A DNA stretch of 64,000 nucleotides from Hydrogenophilales bacterium (GTDB taxonomy: Bacteria > Pseudomonadota > Gammaproteobacteria > Burkholderiales > Thiobacillaceae): positions 148,937 to 212,936 of the forward strand of contig JACPYT010000011.1 in the NCBI GenBank assembly GCA_016195805.1. Reading direction: 5' to 3'. This document shows positions 18,063-26,574 of this stretch, piece after piece. The notes under the pieces were generated by a model. It searched no databases. It saw only the letters and a program-made list of their open reading frames with translations, and was not told the origin of the DNA. Numbering within the stretch: position 1 is the first letter of the stretch; each line of letters opens with the position of its first letter. The position numbers were made by a program, and so were the translations under genes.

Positions 18063-19409
18063 ATGACCCGCGACAATACTTCCGCCAGCGGCGGCATCCT
18101 GATCCACGCGCAGGACGAGGCTGGCCTCGCCGCCGCCCGCCATGATTTCCTCGCGCTCCTCGCCTCGCTCGCGCTCGATCATCAGGTGGAGCGCCTCCAG
18201 GAAGGCCTCGCCCTCCGCTTCCGTCTAAAGCCGGATGTCGCGCAGGAATGGGCGCCCGACTTCGACACCACCCAGTTGAGCCAACGGCTCAAGCTCGATA
18301 CCGGGGCCAAGGTCGCCGACCTGGAGCGGGAGATCCTGGTGGCCATGCTGGCGGGGCCGGTGGGCTTCGAGTTTCCCAGCTTCGCGGAGGCGCGCTCGGC
18401 CATCCACATCCGGCGCAACATCGTGCAGGCGGCACGGCGGACTGCCCTCGACTTTCACACCACCGAGGCTGAGCGCCCCGCGGACTACTGGACCTACGTC
18501 GAGGGCAAGGGCTTCACCCTCCTGCCGGGCCAGTCGCTGATCGAGGGCCTGGTGAAGGCCACCCAGCCCGAGGTGTCCGGCCAGCTCTACGCATTCTCCT
18601 GCTACCGGGCGACCGAATACGTCATCCTGCTCGGCCTTGCCCAGGAACTGGCGGTCAGCAACCCCGAACTGCTCGCTCGCCTGCAACGGCAATGGGAAAG
18701 CCGGCCCATCATGTCGGGCCAGTTCCATGACGTCTTCCTGCACGAATACGGCTCGATGGAGGCGCCGCTTCCGGCAAAGTACTACGTCCCCGGCGACCGC
18801 CTCTGGTTCCGCAATCCCGACGAACGCTCCGCCGACGTGACCGGCTACGAAGGCTCGTGGGTGTTCTATCTCGGCGGCGGCCTCTTCACCAACTTCTGGA
18901 AACGCGAGCAGCCCTTCAGCCTGACGGCGAAGTGCCTGGAGATCTACCACTGGCGGCACGGGGCCTACGTCGACGACCAGGGCGAGATGCAGATGAACGA
19001 GGCCATCGTCGAGGAACGGGTGCGCGCCACGCAGAACGATCCCGCAGAGGTGGCGCGCATCCTGCAGCGCATGCTGCGGCTGCGCGATCCCAAGGGCGTC
19101 TATCAGGAAGGGGGCTGCATCGACACCTCGCGGGAAGTTCCCCGCTGTGTCCATCCCGGCACCGCCGATATCCGCCTGCCCGAACAGCCCTTCGAGCGCT
19201 TGGGAAAACTTGTGCGCCTGCTGCGTGCCAAGACCCGTCTCCGACTCGCAGTCTGCGTCGGCCTGCCCCTCCTCCTGCCCACCCATCATGCTACGGCCGC
19301 CCACTCCATTGCCGAGGAGCTCCGTCATGCCAGCCCGTCCGAACAGATCGTCCGGCTCGAAGCCGGGATGGCGGACTGTCTCGACGCATTGGGCATCCGC
19401 CGCAAGTGA
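18063..19409 (+). CDS. Tgl-like transglutaminase-fold protein in the cyanophycin locus
   Basis: A 448-residue protein whose middle (about 98-280) aligns, from memory, with the Bacillus subtilis spore-coat transglutaminase Tgl. Shared blocks are SAIHIRRNIVQAAR, then YAFSCYRATEYVILL matching Tgl YAFECATAIVII, and YYVPGDRLWFRNPD matching the Tgl GDCLYFKNPE block. YEGSWVFYLG matches RGENVILLG. The nucleophile Cys116 of Tgl is kept as Cys180. The two glutamates that assist it, Glu115 and Glu187, are Ser179 and Ser265 here. About 100 N-terminal and 170 C-terminal residues are extra; the C-terminal part holds a hydrophobic LAVCVGLPLLLP segment. It follows the ABC exporter and DUF1854 genes in one run. 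Acting on cyanophycin or on granule proteins is an inference. Confidence 0.75.
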   Translation: MTRDNTSASGGILIHAQDEAGLAAARHDFLALLASLALDHQVERLQEGLALRFRLKPDVAQEWAPDFDTTQLSQRLKLDTGAKVADLEREILVAMLAGPVGFEFPSFAEARSAIHIRRNIVQAARRTALDFHTTEAERPADYWTYVEGKGFTLLPGQSLIEGLVKATQPEVSGQLYAFSCYRATEYVILLGLAQELAVSNPELLARLQRQWESRPIMSGQFHDVFLHEYGSMEAPLPAKYYVPGDRLWFRNPDERSADVTGYEGSWVFYLGGGLFTNFWKREQPFSLTAKCLEIYHWRHGAYVDDQGEMQMNEAIVEERVRATQNDPAEVARILQRMLRLRDPKGVYQEGGCIDTSREVPRCVHPGTADIRLPEQPFERLGKLVRLLRAKTRLRLAVCVGLPLLLPTHHATAAHSIAEELRHASPSEQIVRLEAGMADCLDALGIRRK

Positions 19410-19427
19410 TTCTGGGTACGGCTGCCT

Positions 19428-19889
19428 CTACTGATAGGTCTGCCCGCCGTGCCTGATCCAGCCGTCAGGGTGGCGGCCGTGCGGGTCGCGGTGGGTCCAG
19501 TGGATCACGCCGCCTTTCGGGTTCCATTCATACTCGCCGGAAAAGGCGACCGTGTCGCCTGCGCGTAGCGCGTCGATGCGCGGCGCCAGATCGATGTTGT
19601 GGGCCACCAGCACGGTGCGTCCGGAATCCAGCCGCACGATGAAACGCTGATGCCGGCTGCCGCTACCGTCGTCCCGCAACACCTTCACCACCGTCCCCTG
19701 CCCCGTTACCTGCAGCCTGCTGATGTGCTGCGCGAACGCGTTTTCAAGGAGGGCATCGCTGCCGTCGCGTGTTTCCAGCGGCACGCCGGGCCGGATTGAC
19801 GCCGCCCGGCTGTCGGGTGTGCGCAGACCCGGTGCGAGGGCGAAATAGGCGGCCGCAGCGAGGGCGGCAATCAGCAGGAATCGGTTCAT
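19428..19889 (-). CDS. DUF3465 protein, exported
   Basis: A 153-residue DUF3465 protein. It starts MNRFLLIAALAAAAYFALAPG, a signal peptide or N-terminal anchor. The conserved end is clear: AHNIDLAPRIDALRAGDTV, then FSGEYEWNPKGGVIHWTHRD and GRHPDGWIRHGGQTYQ. The fold is thought to be an OB-like barrel; function is unknown. The frame extends further upstream, but the signal peptide fixes the start at 19887-19889. It converges with the transglutaminase-like gene, with an 18-base gap. Confidence 0.88.
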   Translation of the reverse strand: MNRFLLIAALAAAAYFALAPGLRTPDSRAASIRPGVPLETRDGSDALLENAFAQHISRLQVTGQGTVVKVLRDDGSGSRHQRFIVRLDSGRTVLVAHNIDLAPRIDALRAGDTVAFSGEYEWNPKGGVIHWTHRDPHGRHPDGWIRHGGQTYQ

Positions 19890-19984
19890 CAATCGGTCAG
19901 GGCGGAAGCTTGCGTCCCGGGTTGTAGCATCCGGAGCGGTCCAATGACAACGTCCGTCGCACGCGAAGCCGTCGCCGCGCGCGA

Positions 19985-21307
19985 CTATTCCACCCGGTTG
20001 CGGCCGTTGCGCTTCGCGCGATAGAGCGCGTCGTCGGCACGACCGAGCAAGGCCGGGGTGGATTCGCCCGTCTGGTACATGGCGACGCCGAAACTGGCGG
20101 TCACGCACCCTACCCGCTCGAACACGTTTTCCGCCAGCGACCGGCATATCCTGTTCGCAACCAGGCGGGCCGCTTCAAGATCCGTCTGCGGCAGCAGCAC
20201 GGCGAACTCCTCCCCGCCCCATCGCGCCAGCGTATCGATATGGCGCAGCTGGCCCTGGATGTGCTGCGCCACGCCCCGCAGCACGATATCGCCCTGGTTG
20301 TGTCCCCACGTGTCGTTGATCTGCTTGAAGCGGTCGATATCGATGATGAGCACCGAAAAAGGCACCTCGGGCAAACGGCAATGCCGTTCCTGCTCGTTAC
20401 GCAGCAGTTCTTCGAAGCGCGCACGGTTGGCCATGCCGGTCAGCGGATCGGTCGAAGCGATCTTCTCCAGCCGTGCCGTCTTGGTTTCCAGGACATGGAT
20501 GATTTCGCGCAACTCCAGCGCATGATGGTGCATCAGCTCGGCCCACCGGCTGTAGGCCACGCCGATCAAATCCCGCTGGGTAATGATGCCGATCAATTCC
20601 TTGCTGTGCGCGTCCTCCACCACCAGCCGCTTGAAATTCAGGTCGCGCATGGCCGCCACCGCCTCGCCCACCGTCAGGTCGCACGGTACGGTGCGGAGCG
20701 GCACCGACATGTGCACATGCACCGGGTCCGTCAGCGCCACCTCGTCCTGCAGCAGGCGGATGGCATCGCGGGTCGTCACGATGCCCACGCCCATGTCCTG
20801 GTCAGTCACGACCACTGCATCGTCCTGGTCAACCAGGCACGCCAGCACCTCGCCGACCGGCGTATCGCGCGGCATCTTCTTGACCTCGTGACGGCGCAAC
20901 AGGTCGCGCAACTGCTGACGCTGCAGCATGGTCTGCGGGTCGAGGCTGGCGAGAATGTCGGTATTCGAGACGATGCCGAACAGCCGGTTCGATTCGTCGA
21001 TCACCGCCGCATACCCATGCGCGTCATCGAACAGCTCGATCACATCCAGCAGGTTGCTTCCCTTGGCGATGTAGGGCAGGGCATGGTAGCCCGCCTCGCT
21101 GATAGCGACATCGAGCCCCCTCTGCGAAAACCGGAGCCGGACCACATCGGAGGCGGTCAGCAGCCCGTAGCAGCCCGCCCCCTCCTCCACCACCACATTG
21201 CGCACCTTGTGTTGCGACATCTGCTGCAACGCATGGCGCACCGCTACGCGTGGCAGCACGCTCACGATGTCTGTCGTGGCCAGTTCATCGATCAGGGGAA
21301 AACGCAT
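19985..21307 (-). CDS. CBS-domain diguanylate cyclase
   Basis: A 440-residue soluble protein with four CBS motifs (two CBS pairs) followed by GGDEF. CBS units run from MRFPLIDELATTDIVSVLPR to GIITQRDLIGVAYSRWAEL, with a short coiled helix (ELREIIHVLETKTARLEKI) as linker. The GGDEF domain begins DPLTGMANRARFEELL. It has the catalytic GGEEF, and RHID five residues before it as an inhibitory I-site. CBS pairs commonly bind adenine nucleotides, so cyclase activity may respond to energy state. The start at 21305-21307 has GGAG ten bases upstream and begins exactly at the first CBS strand. Confidence 0.92.
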   Translation of the reverse strand: MRFPLIDELATTDIVSVLPRVAVRHALQQMSQHKVRNVVVEEGAGCYGLLTASDVVRLRFSQRGLDVAISEAGYHALPYIAKGSNLLDVIELFDDAHGYAAVIDESNRLFGIVSNTDILASLDPQTMLQRQQLRDLLRRHEVKKMPRDTPVGEVLACLVDQDDAVVVTDQDMGVGIVTTRDAIRLLQDEVALTDPVHVHMSVPLRTVPCDLTVGEAVAAMRDLNFKRLVVEDAHSKELIGIITQRDLIGVAYSRWAELMHHHALELREIIHVLETKTARLEKIASTDPLTGMANRARFEELLRNEQERHCRLPEVPFSVLIIDIDRFKQINDTWGHNQGDIVLRGVAQHIQGQLRHIDTLARWGGEEFAVLLPQTDLEAARLVANRICRSLAENVFERVGCVTASFGVAMYQTGESTPALLGRADDALYRAKRNGRNRVE

Positions 21308-21419
21308 GGTGTTTTGCTCCGGGCCGTCGTGTTCCGGGTGGCCTAAATGATCATCAAAAACCAATCCGCCGCTGCCTGGATTTCTTCGCTTCGGCGGGGG
21401 AATCGGACCCGGCTGTTCG

Positions 21420-22331
21420 TCAGGTCCGCGAGGGCGGCAGGCTGACAACGACAGCTCCGCCTTCTTTCTTGTCCACCATCAATGCGCCTTTCCTGTGTGC
21501 ATCGTCGAGGATCTTTCCAAATGCGCCGTAGCCGTATTCCGATTCGCTGAACCCCGGGCGGATCCGCTTGATGGTGCTCTTGATCAGCGACGCCGAAATG
21601 GACCCTTCGCCACCCCGCTCCGCGACCAATTGCTCCACCGTGCTCACCACGAGTTCCACCGCCTGGTCCTTCTTCACTTCGGCGTTCGGTTCAGCCTTGC
21701 TCACGGCCTGGCCCGCGTCGGCCGCCACCGTTTTTTCCGTTGCCGGCCGTGCGCGCCGTCGGGTCGGGCTCGTCGCCGTGGGCGCAGCGACAGCCGCCTC
21801 CTTGACGGGCGGCGCTGCCGCTGCCGGCTTCTTGGCGGACATCTTGTGCGCCGCCTTGATCTGCACCAGGTCCTCATAAAAAATGAACTCGTCACAGTTG
21901 CCGATCAGCAGCGACGACGCCGAGCCGCGCACGCCGATGCCGATCACGCTCTTGCCGTTCTCCTTCAGCTTGGAGATCAGCGGCGAGAAGTCCGAATCCC
22001 CGCTGATGATCACGAAGGCGTCGATGTGCGACTTGGTGTAGCAGAGGTCGAGCGCATCCACCACCATGCGGATGTCCGCCGAGTTCTTGCCCGATTGCCG
22101 CACATGCGGAATCTCGATCAGCTCGAATGCCGCCTCGTGCATGTCGCGCTTGTATTCCTTGTAGCGGTCCCAGTCGCAGTAGGCCTTCTTCACCACGATG
22201 CTGCCCTTGAGCAGCAGCCGTTCCAGTACCGGACGGATCCGGAAATCGGGGTAACTGGCCTCCTTGATGCCAATGGCCACGTTCTCGAAATCACAAAACA
22301 CGGCAATGTTGCGGATATCCGGTGTGGCCAT
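21420..22331 (-). CDS. NYN-domain RNase-like protein with OST-HTH/LOTUS domain
   Basis: A 303-residue protein. The N-terminal 150 residues form a NYN (PIN-like) nuclease domain: IAVFCDFENVAIG with the first acidic residue, KNSADIRMVVDALDL, and FVIISGDSDFSPLISKLKE with the acidic pair. A long Ala/Pro/Lys-rich linker follows. The C-terminal 80 residues (VVSTVEQLVAERGGEGSIS, SLIKSTIKRIRPGFSESEYG, FGKILDDAHRKGALMV) form an OST-HTH/LOTUS RNA-binding domain. NYN-LOTUS proteins are thought to act on RNA; the target is unknown. A good ribosome site (GGAGGGG) precedes ATG 22331. Confidence 0.9.
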   Translation of the reverse strand: MATPDIRNIAVFCDFENVAIGIKEASYPDFRIRPVLERLLLKGSIVVKKAYCDWDRYKEYKRDMHEAAFELIEIPHVRQSGKNSADIRMVVDALDLCYTKSHIDAFVIISGDSDFSPLISKLKENGKSVIGIGVRGSASSLLIGNCDEFIFYEDLVQIKAAHKMSAKKPAAAAPPVKEAAVAAPTATSPTRRRARPATEKTVAADAGQAVSKAEPNAEVKKDQAVELVVSTVEQLVAERGGEGSISASLIKSTIKRIRPGFSESEYGYGAFGKILDDAHRKGALMVDKKEGGAVVVSLPPSRT

Positions 22332-22390
22332 CGTTCCCCTCCTCCAGGCAATTCAATCGTGACCCGACAAAGCAACGGACACTGTCCCCG

Positions 22391-22987
22391 TCACTTCGGA
22401 TTGGCCGTTCTGTAATCGGGATCATCCAGCAATTTTCCCACCAGCATGTGATACAGGGCCGCATACTGGTTGACCCCGGTCGGAATAGCTTCCATACCGA
22501 CAAACGACGACGGCCAGCTTGCGCTGGCTTTCAGTTCCTTGTCGTAAACCGTTTTCCCCAGGCGCACCACGACGAATCGGGCACCCAGGCTTGCATGGCC
22601 CGTATCGAGCGGCACGTCCAGCGTCGAATCTGTCAGGAATCCGCTCACACGGGTGGGTGAAGCAGGATCGTACAGTCCCGCTGCCTGGAGATCGGTGACC
22701 AGCGTCTGCCTCAGATACTGGGCGAACGAAGCGTCTATGGGCGATACGACCGTATTGGAGCGAACGCTCAGTCCCTTGTCGAGTGCGGGGCTGACACCCG
22801 GACTAGGCCGGAACGGTCCGACGGAAACCGGCGCCGTCCCCGACATGCCGGCCTTCCCGATATTCCCGAAACTGGCGGTCGGTTCACCCAGCGGCAGTTG
22901 GGCACAGCCCGCCAGCCAGACGAGCGCCATTCCTGCCAGGGCAGGCAGGCTCCGTCTGCGAAGAACCATCAGTGCGCGTGCGGTCAT
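22391..22987 (-). CDS. Lipoprotein of unknown function (operon gene 3)
   Basis: A 198-residue putative lipoprotein. The signal region ends PALAGMALVWLAGC with the lipobox Cys near residue 28. The mature protein has no family I recognise. Segments such as VVSPIDASFAQYLRQTLVTDLQAAGLYD and ARFVVVRLGKTVYDKELKASASW look like the periplasmic DUF799/ABC-auxiliary lipoprotein type, but this is weak. Its ATG overlaps the TGA of the upstream lipoprotein gene, so the two are translationally coupled. Confidence 0.72.
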   Translation of the reverse strand: MTARALMVLRRRSLPALAGMALVWLAGCAQLPLGEPTASFGNIGKAGMSGTAPVSVGPFRPSPGVSPALDKGLSVRSNTVVSPIDASFAQYLRQTLVTDLQAAGLYDPASPTRVSGFLTDSTLDVPLDTGHASLGARFVVVRLGKTVYDKELKASASWPSSFVGMEAIPTGVNQYAALYHMLVGKLLDDPDYRTANPK

Positions 22988-23604
22988 TTGAATTCGGGAT
23001 CGCGGGACAATTCGTCAAGCGCGGTGCTCACGACCTGCCGCGTCATGGTTTTGACGGCCATGTCCAGGCTGTCCATCTTGGTCCCGTTGGCAGGCCCATC
23101 TTTTGCCCCCATGACGGTGTGGATGGCATGGCGCGCGGTGCTACTGATGGCAGGAGCCTGCGGCCGGGCGATGTATTTCATGGTGCAGACATAGCCATCG
23201 GAAACCTGCGAGCCCGCCAGCCCGAACGTCATTCCCGTGACAAACCCCTTGCTGAAGGCGTCGTCGGTCAAGGGCACATTGTTCAGCACGACACTGAGCA
23301 GGGCGCCCCCCTCGACCGGCGTCGTCTTCAATTCCGAAAACAGGCCGCTGCCCTTGATCTGCTCCATCACCAGCGGCGCCAGATATTGGGTTGCCCGGGC
23401 GTTCGCCACCCCCTTGGTCTGGAATTCGAAAACCACCTGGACGGGATGGGGCGAAGCCGGCTTCTTGTAGGCGTCTGCGGGAATCTCTTTCGTGGCCGTG
23501 TCCACATAGAAGCTGGCGCACCCTGTCAACGCCAGCAGCCCCAGCATGGGAATCGCCCGCGCCAGATTCAGAAGGGTTTGAAACCGGGAAATGGACCTGC
23601 TCAT
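22984..23604 (-). CDS. Lipoprotein of unknown function (operon gene 2)
   Basis: A 206-residue lipoprotein. It starts MSRSISRFQTLLNLARAIP and has the lipobox LLALTGC. Mature segments include HPVQVVFEFQTKGVANARATQ, LAPLVMEQIKGSGLFSEL and FVTGMTFGLAGSQVSDGYVC. The layout resembles outer-membrane-associated lipoproteins that oligomerise, but the family is not recognised. AGGAG precedes ATG 23602-23604, which rules out the longer upstream frame. It overlaps the next lipoprotein by four bases and follows a small membrane protein. Confidence 0.75.
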   Translation of the reverse strand: MSRSISRFQTLLNLARAIPMLGLLALTGCASFYVDTATKEIPADAYKKPASPHPVQVVFEFQTKGVANARATQYLAPLVMEQIKGSGLFSELKTTPVEGGALLSVVLNNVPLTDDAFSKGFVTGMTFGLAGSQVSDGYVCTMKYIARPQAPAISSTARHAIHTVMGAKDGPANGTKMDSLDMAVKTMTRQVVSTALDELSRDPEFK

Positions 23605-23650
23605 GAACGACTCCTGTTCGCGATAAAAGGTGAAAGAGGGGGGTATTGCA

Positions 23651-23998
23651 TCACCGGGTTGTGGGGGAGGCCTTTCCGAGCCGGTACGCATCGACGATCC
23701 CGATCACCCAGCAGCCGGCCAGCACCAGCGAGGCAACCGTGACGACGAGGCTACCCGGACCGTTCGATGTCTGCGCGACCAGGTCTGCAAGCCGGCCCGG
23801 ATCGACCATGTCGCCTTCGGATGCCAGTTTATCGAGCACGATCGACGCCTGCTGCACCGCCCGCTCCACCAGGACCCCGAGGCAGGCCAGGCTGGACACG
23901 ATCAAGACGGCGCCGCGCGGATAATGTTTCAGGTAGAGATGCCCTGCGCCAGGCAATACGAGGGCGGATAGCAGGACAGCGTTCGTCGATCGGCTCAT
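23651..23998 (-). CDS. Small TM2-like membrane protein (operon gene 1)
   Basis: A 115-residue membrane protein. The opening VLLSALVLPGAGHLYLKHYPRGAVLI is typical of TM2-type proteins (G-x-G-x-x-Y/F turn followed by a helix). A second hydrophobic pair lies at the C-terminus (LVVTVASLVLAGCWVIGIVDAYRLG). It is the first gene of a three-gene operon with the two lipoproteins (46-base gap to the next). Function unknown. Confidence 0.72.
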   Translation of the reverse strand: MSRSTNAVLLSALVLPGAGHLYLKHYPRGAVLIVSSLACLGVLVERAVQQASIVLDKLASEGDMVDPGRLADLVAQTSNGPGSLVVTVASLVLAGCWVIGIVDAYRLGKASPTTR

Positions 23999-24114
23999 CG
24001 CCCCCTCACCCCGGGTTCGAGCGGCACGTCACGCACGCTGGTCGACCCGCACGGTCTCACCGATATCCCGCCCGGGTCGGCAGACCGAAACGTCATTGAC
24101 GCCGCGCATGCGAA

Positions 24115-24552
24115 TCAGCGAAACGAGACCAGACTGATGCCAGCCGTAGCACGGCCATGGCTGCGCTCAAGCATCCGGGTCCGACGCACGTCCGACATGG
24201 CCAGCATCCTGTCCAGACGCTGCGGCGTGTTCAGCTTTTCGAACTCGCCGCGCATGTCCTGCCTGTCCGCACCGGCCTGACGCATTCCAGGCTGAGTGGC
24301 GCTGGCAAAGGTATTCCATGCAGCCTCCTGGTCGGGGCGCAGCTTGAGTTTCTGCTTCAGCTCGGACAGGCGCTCGGCATGACGCGCTTCCCACTTGGCG
24401 CGGTCTGCCTGCCCATGGTGGGCTTCGCAGCCCTCCTTGCCGGCGGGGCCTCCGGCCGGCATCGCAAAGGACGATGCCGCCAGAATGCCGCTGCCGGCGA
24501 TCAAACCCACCATCAGGGCACGTTTGGTAAAAGAACCGGGAATCCATTTCAT
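24115..24552 (-). CDS. Spy/CpxP-like periplasmic protein, C-terminally short
   Basis: A 145-residue exported protein of the Spy/CpxP (LTxxQ) type, periplasmic chaperones of envelope stress. The signal peptide is MKWIPGSFTKRALMVGLIAG, with AASSFAMP at the cleavage region. A helical core has HAERLSELKQKLKLRPDQEAAW, the usual L-x-P-x-Q motif in the form LRPDQ, then FEKLNTPQRLDRMLAMSD. Homologues normally carry a second such motif near the C-terminus. Here the chain ends with HGRATAGISLVSFR, which does not resemble it, so the gene looks truncated or frameshifted. AAGGAG precedes the start. Confidence 0.78.
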   Translation of the reverse strand: MKWIPGSFTKRALMVGLIAGSGILAASSFAMPAGGPAGKEGCEAHHGQADRAKWEARHAERLSELKQKLKLRPDQEAAWNTFASATQPGMRQAGADRQDMRGEFEKLNTPQRLDRMLAMSDVRRTRMLERSHGRATAGISLVSFR

Positions 24553-24705
24553 TGCGATCTCCTTCAGAGACGTTGTCAAAATAGCCGGCCCAGGGCGGGC
24601 ACGACATGAAACGTATTCTGGGGAGGGGATGTATCCCGTGGATGTCGGGCAGCCGCCATGATGTAACGGGTTGTAACCGAATGTAACCGGAGCCGCCCGC
24701 TAATC

Positions 24706-25419
24706 TCAGCGCTTGCGCCGGTTCCCGAGCAAAGTCCACAAGGCCTGCTCGCCCAGGGGCTTGTCGCCGTGTTCGATTTTCAGGCTGGCGCGCAGCTCCT
24801 CGCCGAAGGCCGGGTCGTAGCGCCAGTTGATCATGGCCACGCTCAGCAGGCTGAGCGCCGCCCCGACGGCGGCCACCGCCATGTCCTTCTGGGCGTCCCA
24901 CACATCCCCCTGCGCGCCCAGGAATGCCAGACCCGCCGACGGATCGACCCGGGCGGCCACCAGCCATTCGATGATCTCGTAGGCGCCCGAAAAGGCCAGC
25001 ACCAGTTCAAACGGAAACCAGTACGACCACAGCCCGCGCACCTTCGCCACGCGCATGAAGATCTCGCGCAGCGGATACGCCAGCAGCAGGCCGAAGCTGA
25101 AATGCACCAGCCGGTCGTACATGTTGCGCCCCGCCCCGACCCAGTGCTGAAGCGTGGTGCCGAACGGAACCTCGGCATAGGTGTAATGCGAGCCGACCAC
25201 ATGCATCAGCATGAAGACGGTAATCAGCGTGTAGGAGAAATTGGATAGTCTGAAATAACGCGCGGTCAGCAGGATGAGCGGCACGAAGACGAACACCAGA
25301 TAATTTTCCAGCAGCCAGTCGTGCGGGTACTTCGGTTCGATCGCCGCCCAGGTCCAGACGGCTGCGAAAATGCCCAGCAACAGGGTGTGGTAGCGGGTCA
25401 TGCGGCGAACCCGGGTCAT
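24706..25419 (-). CDS. DUF2238 integral membrane protein
   Basis: A 237-residue protein with five or six membrane spans: YHTLLLGIFAAVWTWAAIEP, LVFVFVPLILLTARYF, SYTLITVFMLMHVVGSHYTY, VHFSFGLLLAYPLREIF and AVAAVGAALSLLSVAMINW. Conserved polar motifs NMYDRLVHFSFG, GAYEIIEWLVA and QGDVWDAQKDM mark DUF2238 (YjdF-like). Biochemical role unknown. It lies 15 bases after the SerC-like gene, so it may be the third gene of that unit. The start is uncertain between 25419 and an in-frame ATG at 25401. Confidence 0.85.
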   Translation of the reverse strand: MTRVRRMTRYHTLLLGIFAAVWTWAAIEPKYPHDWLLENYLVFVFVPLILLTARYFRLSNFSYTLITVFMLMHVVGSHYTYAEVPFGTTLQHWVGAGRNMYDRLVHFSFGLLLAYPLREIFMRVAKVRGLWSYWFPFELVLAFSGAYEIIEWLVAARVDPSAGLAFLGAQGDVWDAQKDMAVAAVGAALSLLSVAMINWRYDPAFGEELRASLKIEHGDKPLGEQALWTLLGNRRKR

Positions 25420-25434
25420 GGACAGGAAATCCGG

Positions 25435-26574
25435 CTAGGCGGCGCCACTGACGCGCCGCTTCGTGCATTGAATCCGGAAGTCTTCCATGAAACCTGCCAG
25501 CTCTTCGACCGCGGACAGTTCGAGTCCATTATAGAGGGACGCCCGGATGCCGCCGGTGGAACGATGCCCGGCGAGACCGGAGAAGCCAGCCGCTTCGGCT
25601 TCTGCAAGAAAGCGTTTTTCCATGTCCGGGCTGGCCAGATTGAAGGTGGCATTCATCCGTGAACGGTCCCCGGCATCGGCGCGGCCACGATAGAAGCCAT
25701 CGCTGGTGTCCAGCATGCGATACATCAACTCGGCCTTGTCGCGGTTGAGATCGGCCATCCTTGCCAGGCCGCCGATTTCATTGAGCAGCCAGCGCGTGAT
25801 CAGCAGCACGACGTAGATCGCAAAGACGGGCGGCGTGTTGAAGACGGAGTGTGCCTCGATGTGGCTGCGGTAATCCAGGAAGCCGGGAAGATCGGTGCGT
25901 GCATTCTTGAGCAACGCGTCGCGGACCAGCACGACCGTCACGCCGGCCGGGCCGATGTTCTTCTGCGCATGGGCATAGATGAGGGAGAAGCGATCGGCTT
26001 TGCAGGGCTGCGACAGGAAATCCGACGACATGTCGCACACGCGCGGCACATCGTCCCGGCCCAGCACCCGATGAAACTGCAGGCCCTCGACGGTTTCATT
26101 GGAGACGTAATGAAGGTAGGCGGCATCCTGCGAGAAGGAAAGCTCATCATTGCCGGGAAGCCGCCGGAAGCCGCCGTCCTCGCCGCTCCAGATCACGCGG
26201 CTCGGTCCTTCGCGGCCGGCTTCTGCAAGTGCCTTGCCGCTCCAGTAGCCGCTGTGCAGGTATTCTGCCGGCGTCGTTTTTCCGTGCAGCAGGGTCATCG
26301 GGATCATCGAAAACTGCTGGGTGGCGCCGCCCTGCAGGAACAGGACGTGATAATCGTCGGGCAACCCCAGCAAGGTGCGGATATTGTCTTCCAGTTCGCT
26401 GACGACCGCGGCGAACCAGTCCGAACGATGGCTGATGCCCAGCACCGACAGGCCGACCCCGGGAACGGCCAGAATGGATTCCTGGATCTGCGACAGCACG
26501 TGCCCGGGCAGTGCGCCCGGACCGCCCGAGAAATTCAGTCGATTGTCGAGTGGAGTCATGTGTCGGTGCGTCAT
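25435..26574 (-). CDS. SerC-like phosphoserine aminotransferase family enzyme
   Basis: A 379-residue PLP-dependent aminotransferase of the SerC family. Visible are FSGGPGALPGHVLSQIQE, VLGISHRSDWF, the FLQGGATQQFSMIPMTLL block, and the PLP lysine in AHAQKNIGPAGVTVV. The second-subunit phosphate loop GHRSTGGIRASLYN is present too. SerC normally converts 3-phosphohydroxypyruvate to phosphoserine. This copy is not in the usual housekeeping context. Its ATG (26572-26574) overlaps the TGA of a TPR/ATP-grasp gene. The tight coupling suggests that it supplies an amino acid to that ligase, or that the pair makes a dedicated metabolite. The longer upstream frame is rejected because of the overlap. Confidence 0.88.
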   Translation of the reverse strand: MTHRHMTPLDNRLNFSGGPGALPGHVLSQIQESILAVPGVGLSVLGISHRSDWFAAVVSELEDNIRTLLGLPDDYHVLFLQGGATQQFSMIPMTLLHGKTTPAEYLHSGYWSGKALAEAGREGPSRVIWSGEDGGFRRLPGNDELSFSQDAAYLHYVSNETVEGLQFHRVLGRDDVPRVCDMSSDFLSQPCKADRFSLIYAHAQKNIGPAGVTVVLVRDALLKNARTDLPGFLDYRSHIEAHSVFNTPPVFAIYVVLLITRWLLNEIGGLARMADLNRDKAELMYRMLDTSDGFYRGRADAGDRSRMNATFNLASPDMEKRFLAEAEAAGFSGLAGHRSTGGIRASLYNGLELSAVEELAGFMEDFRIQCTKRRVSGAA

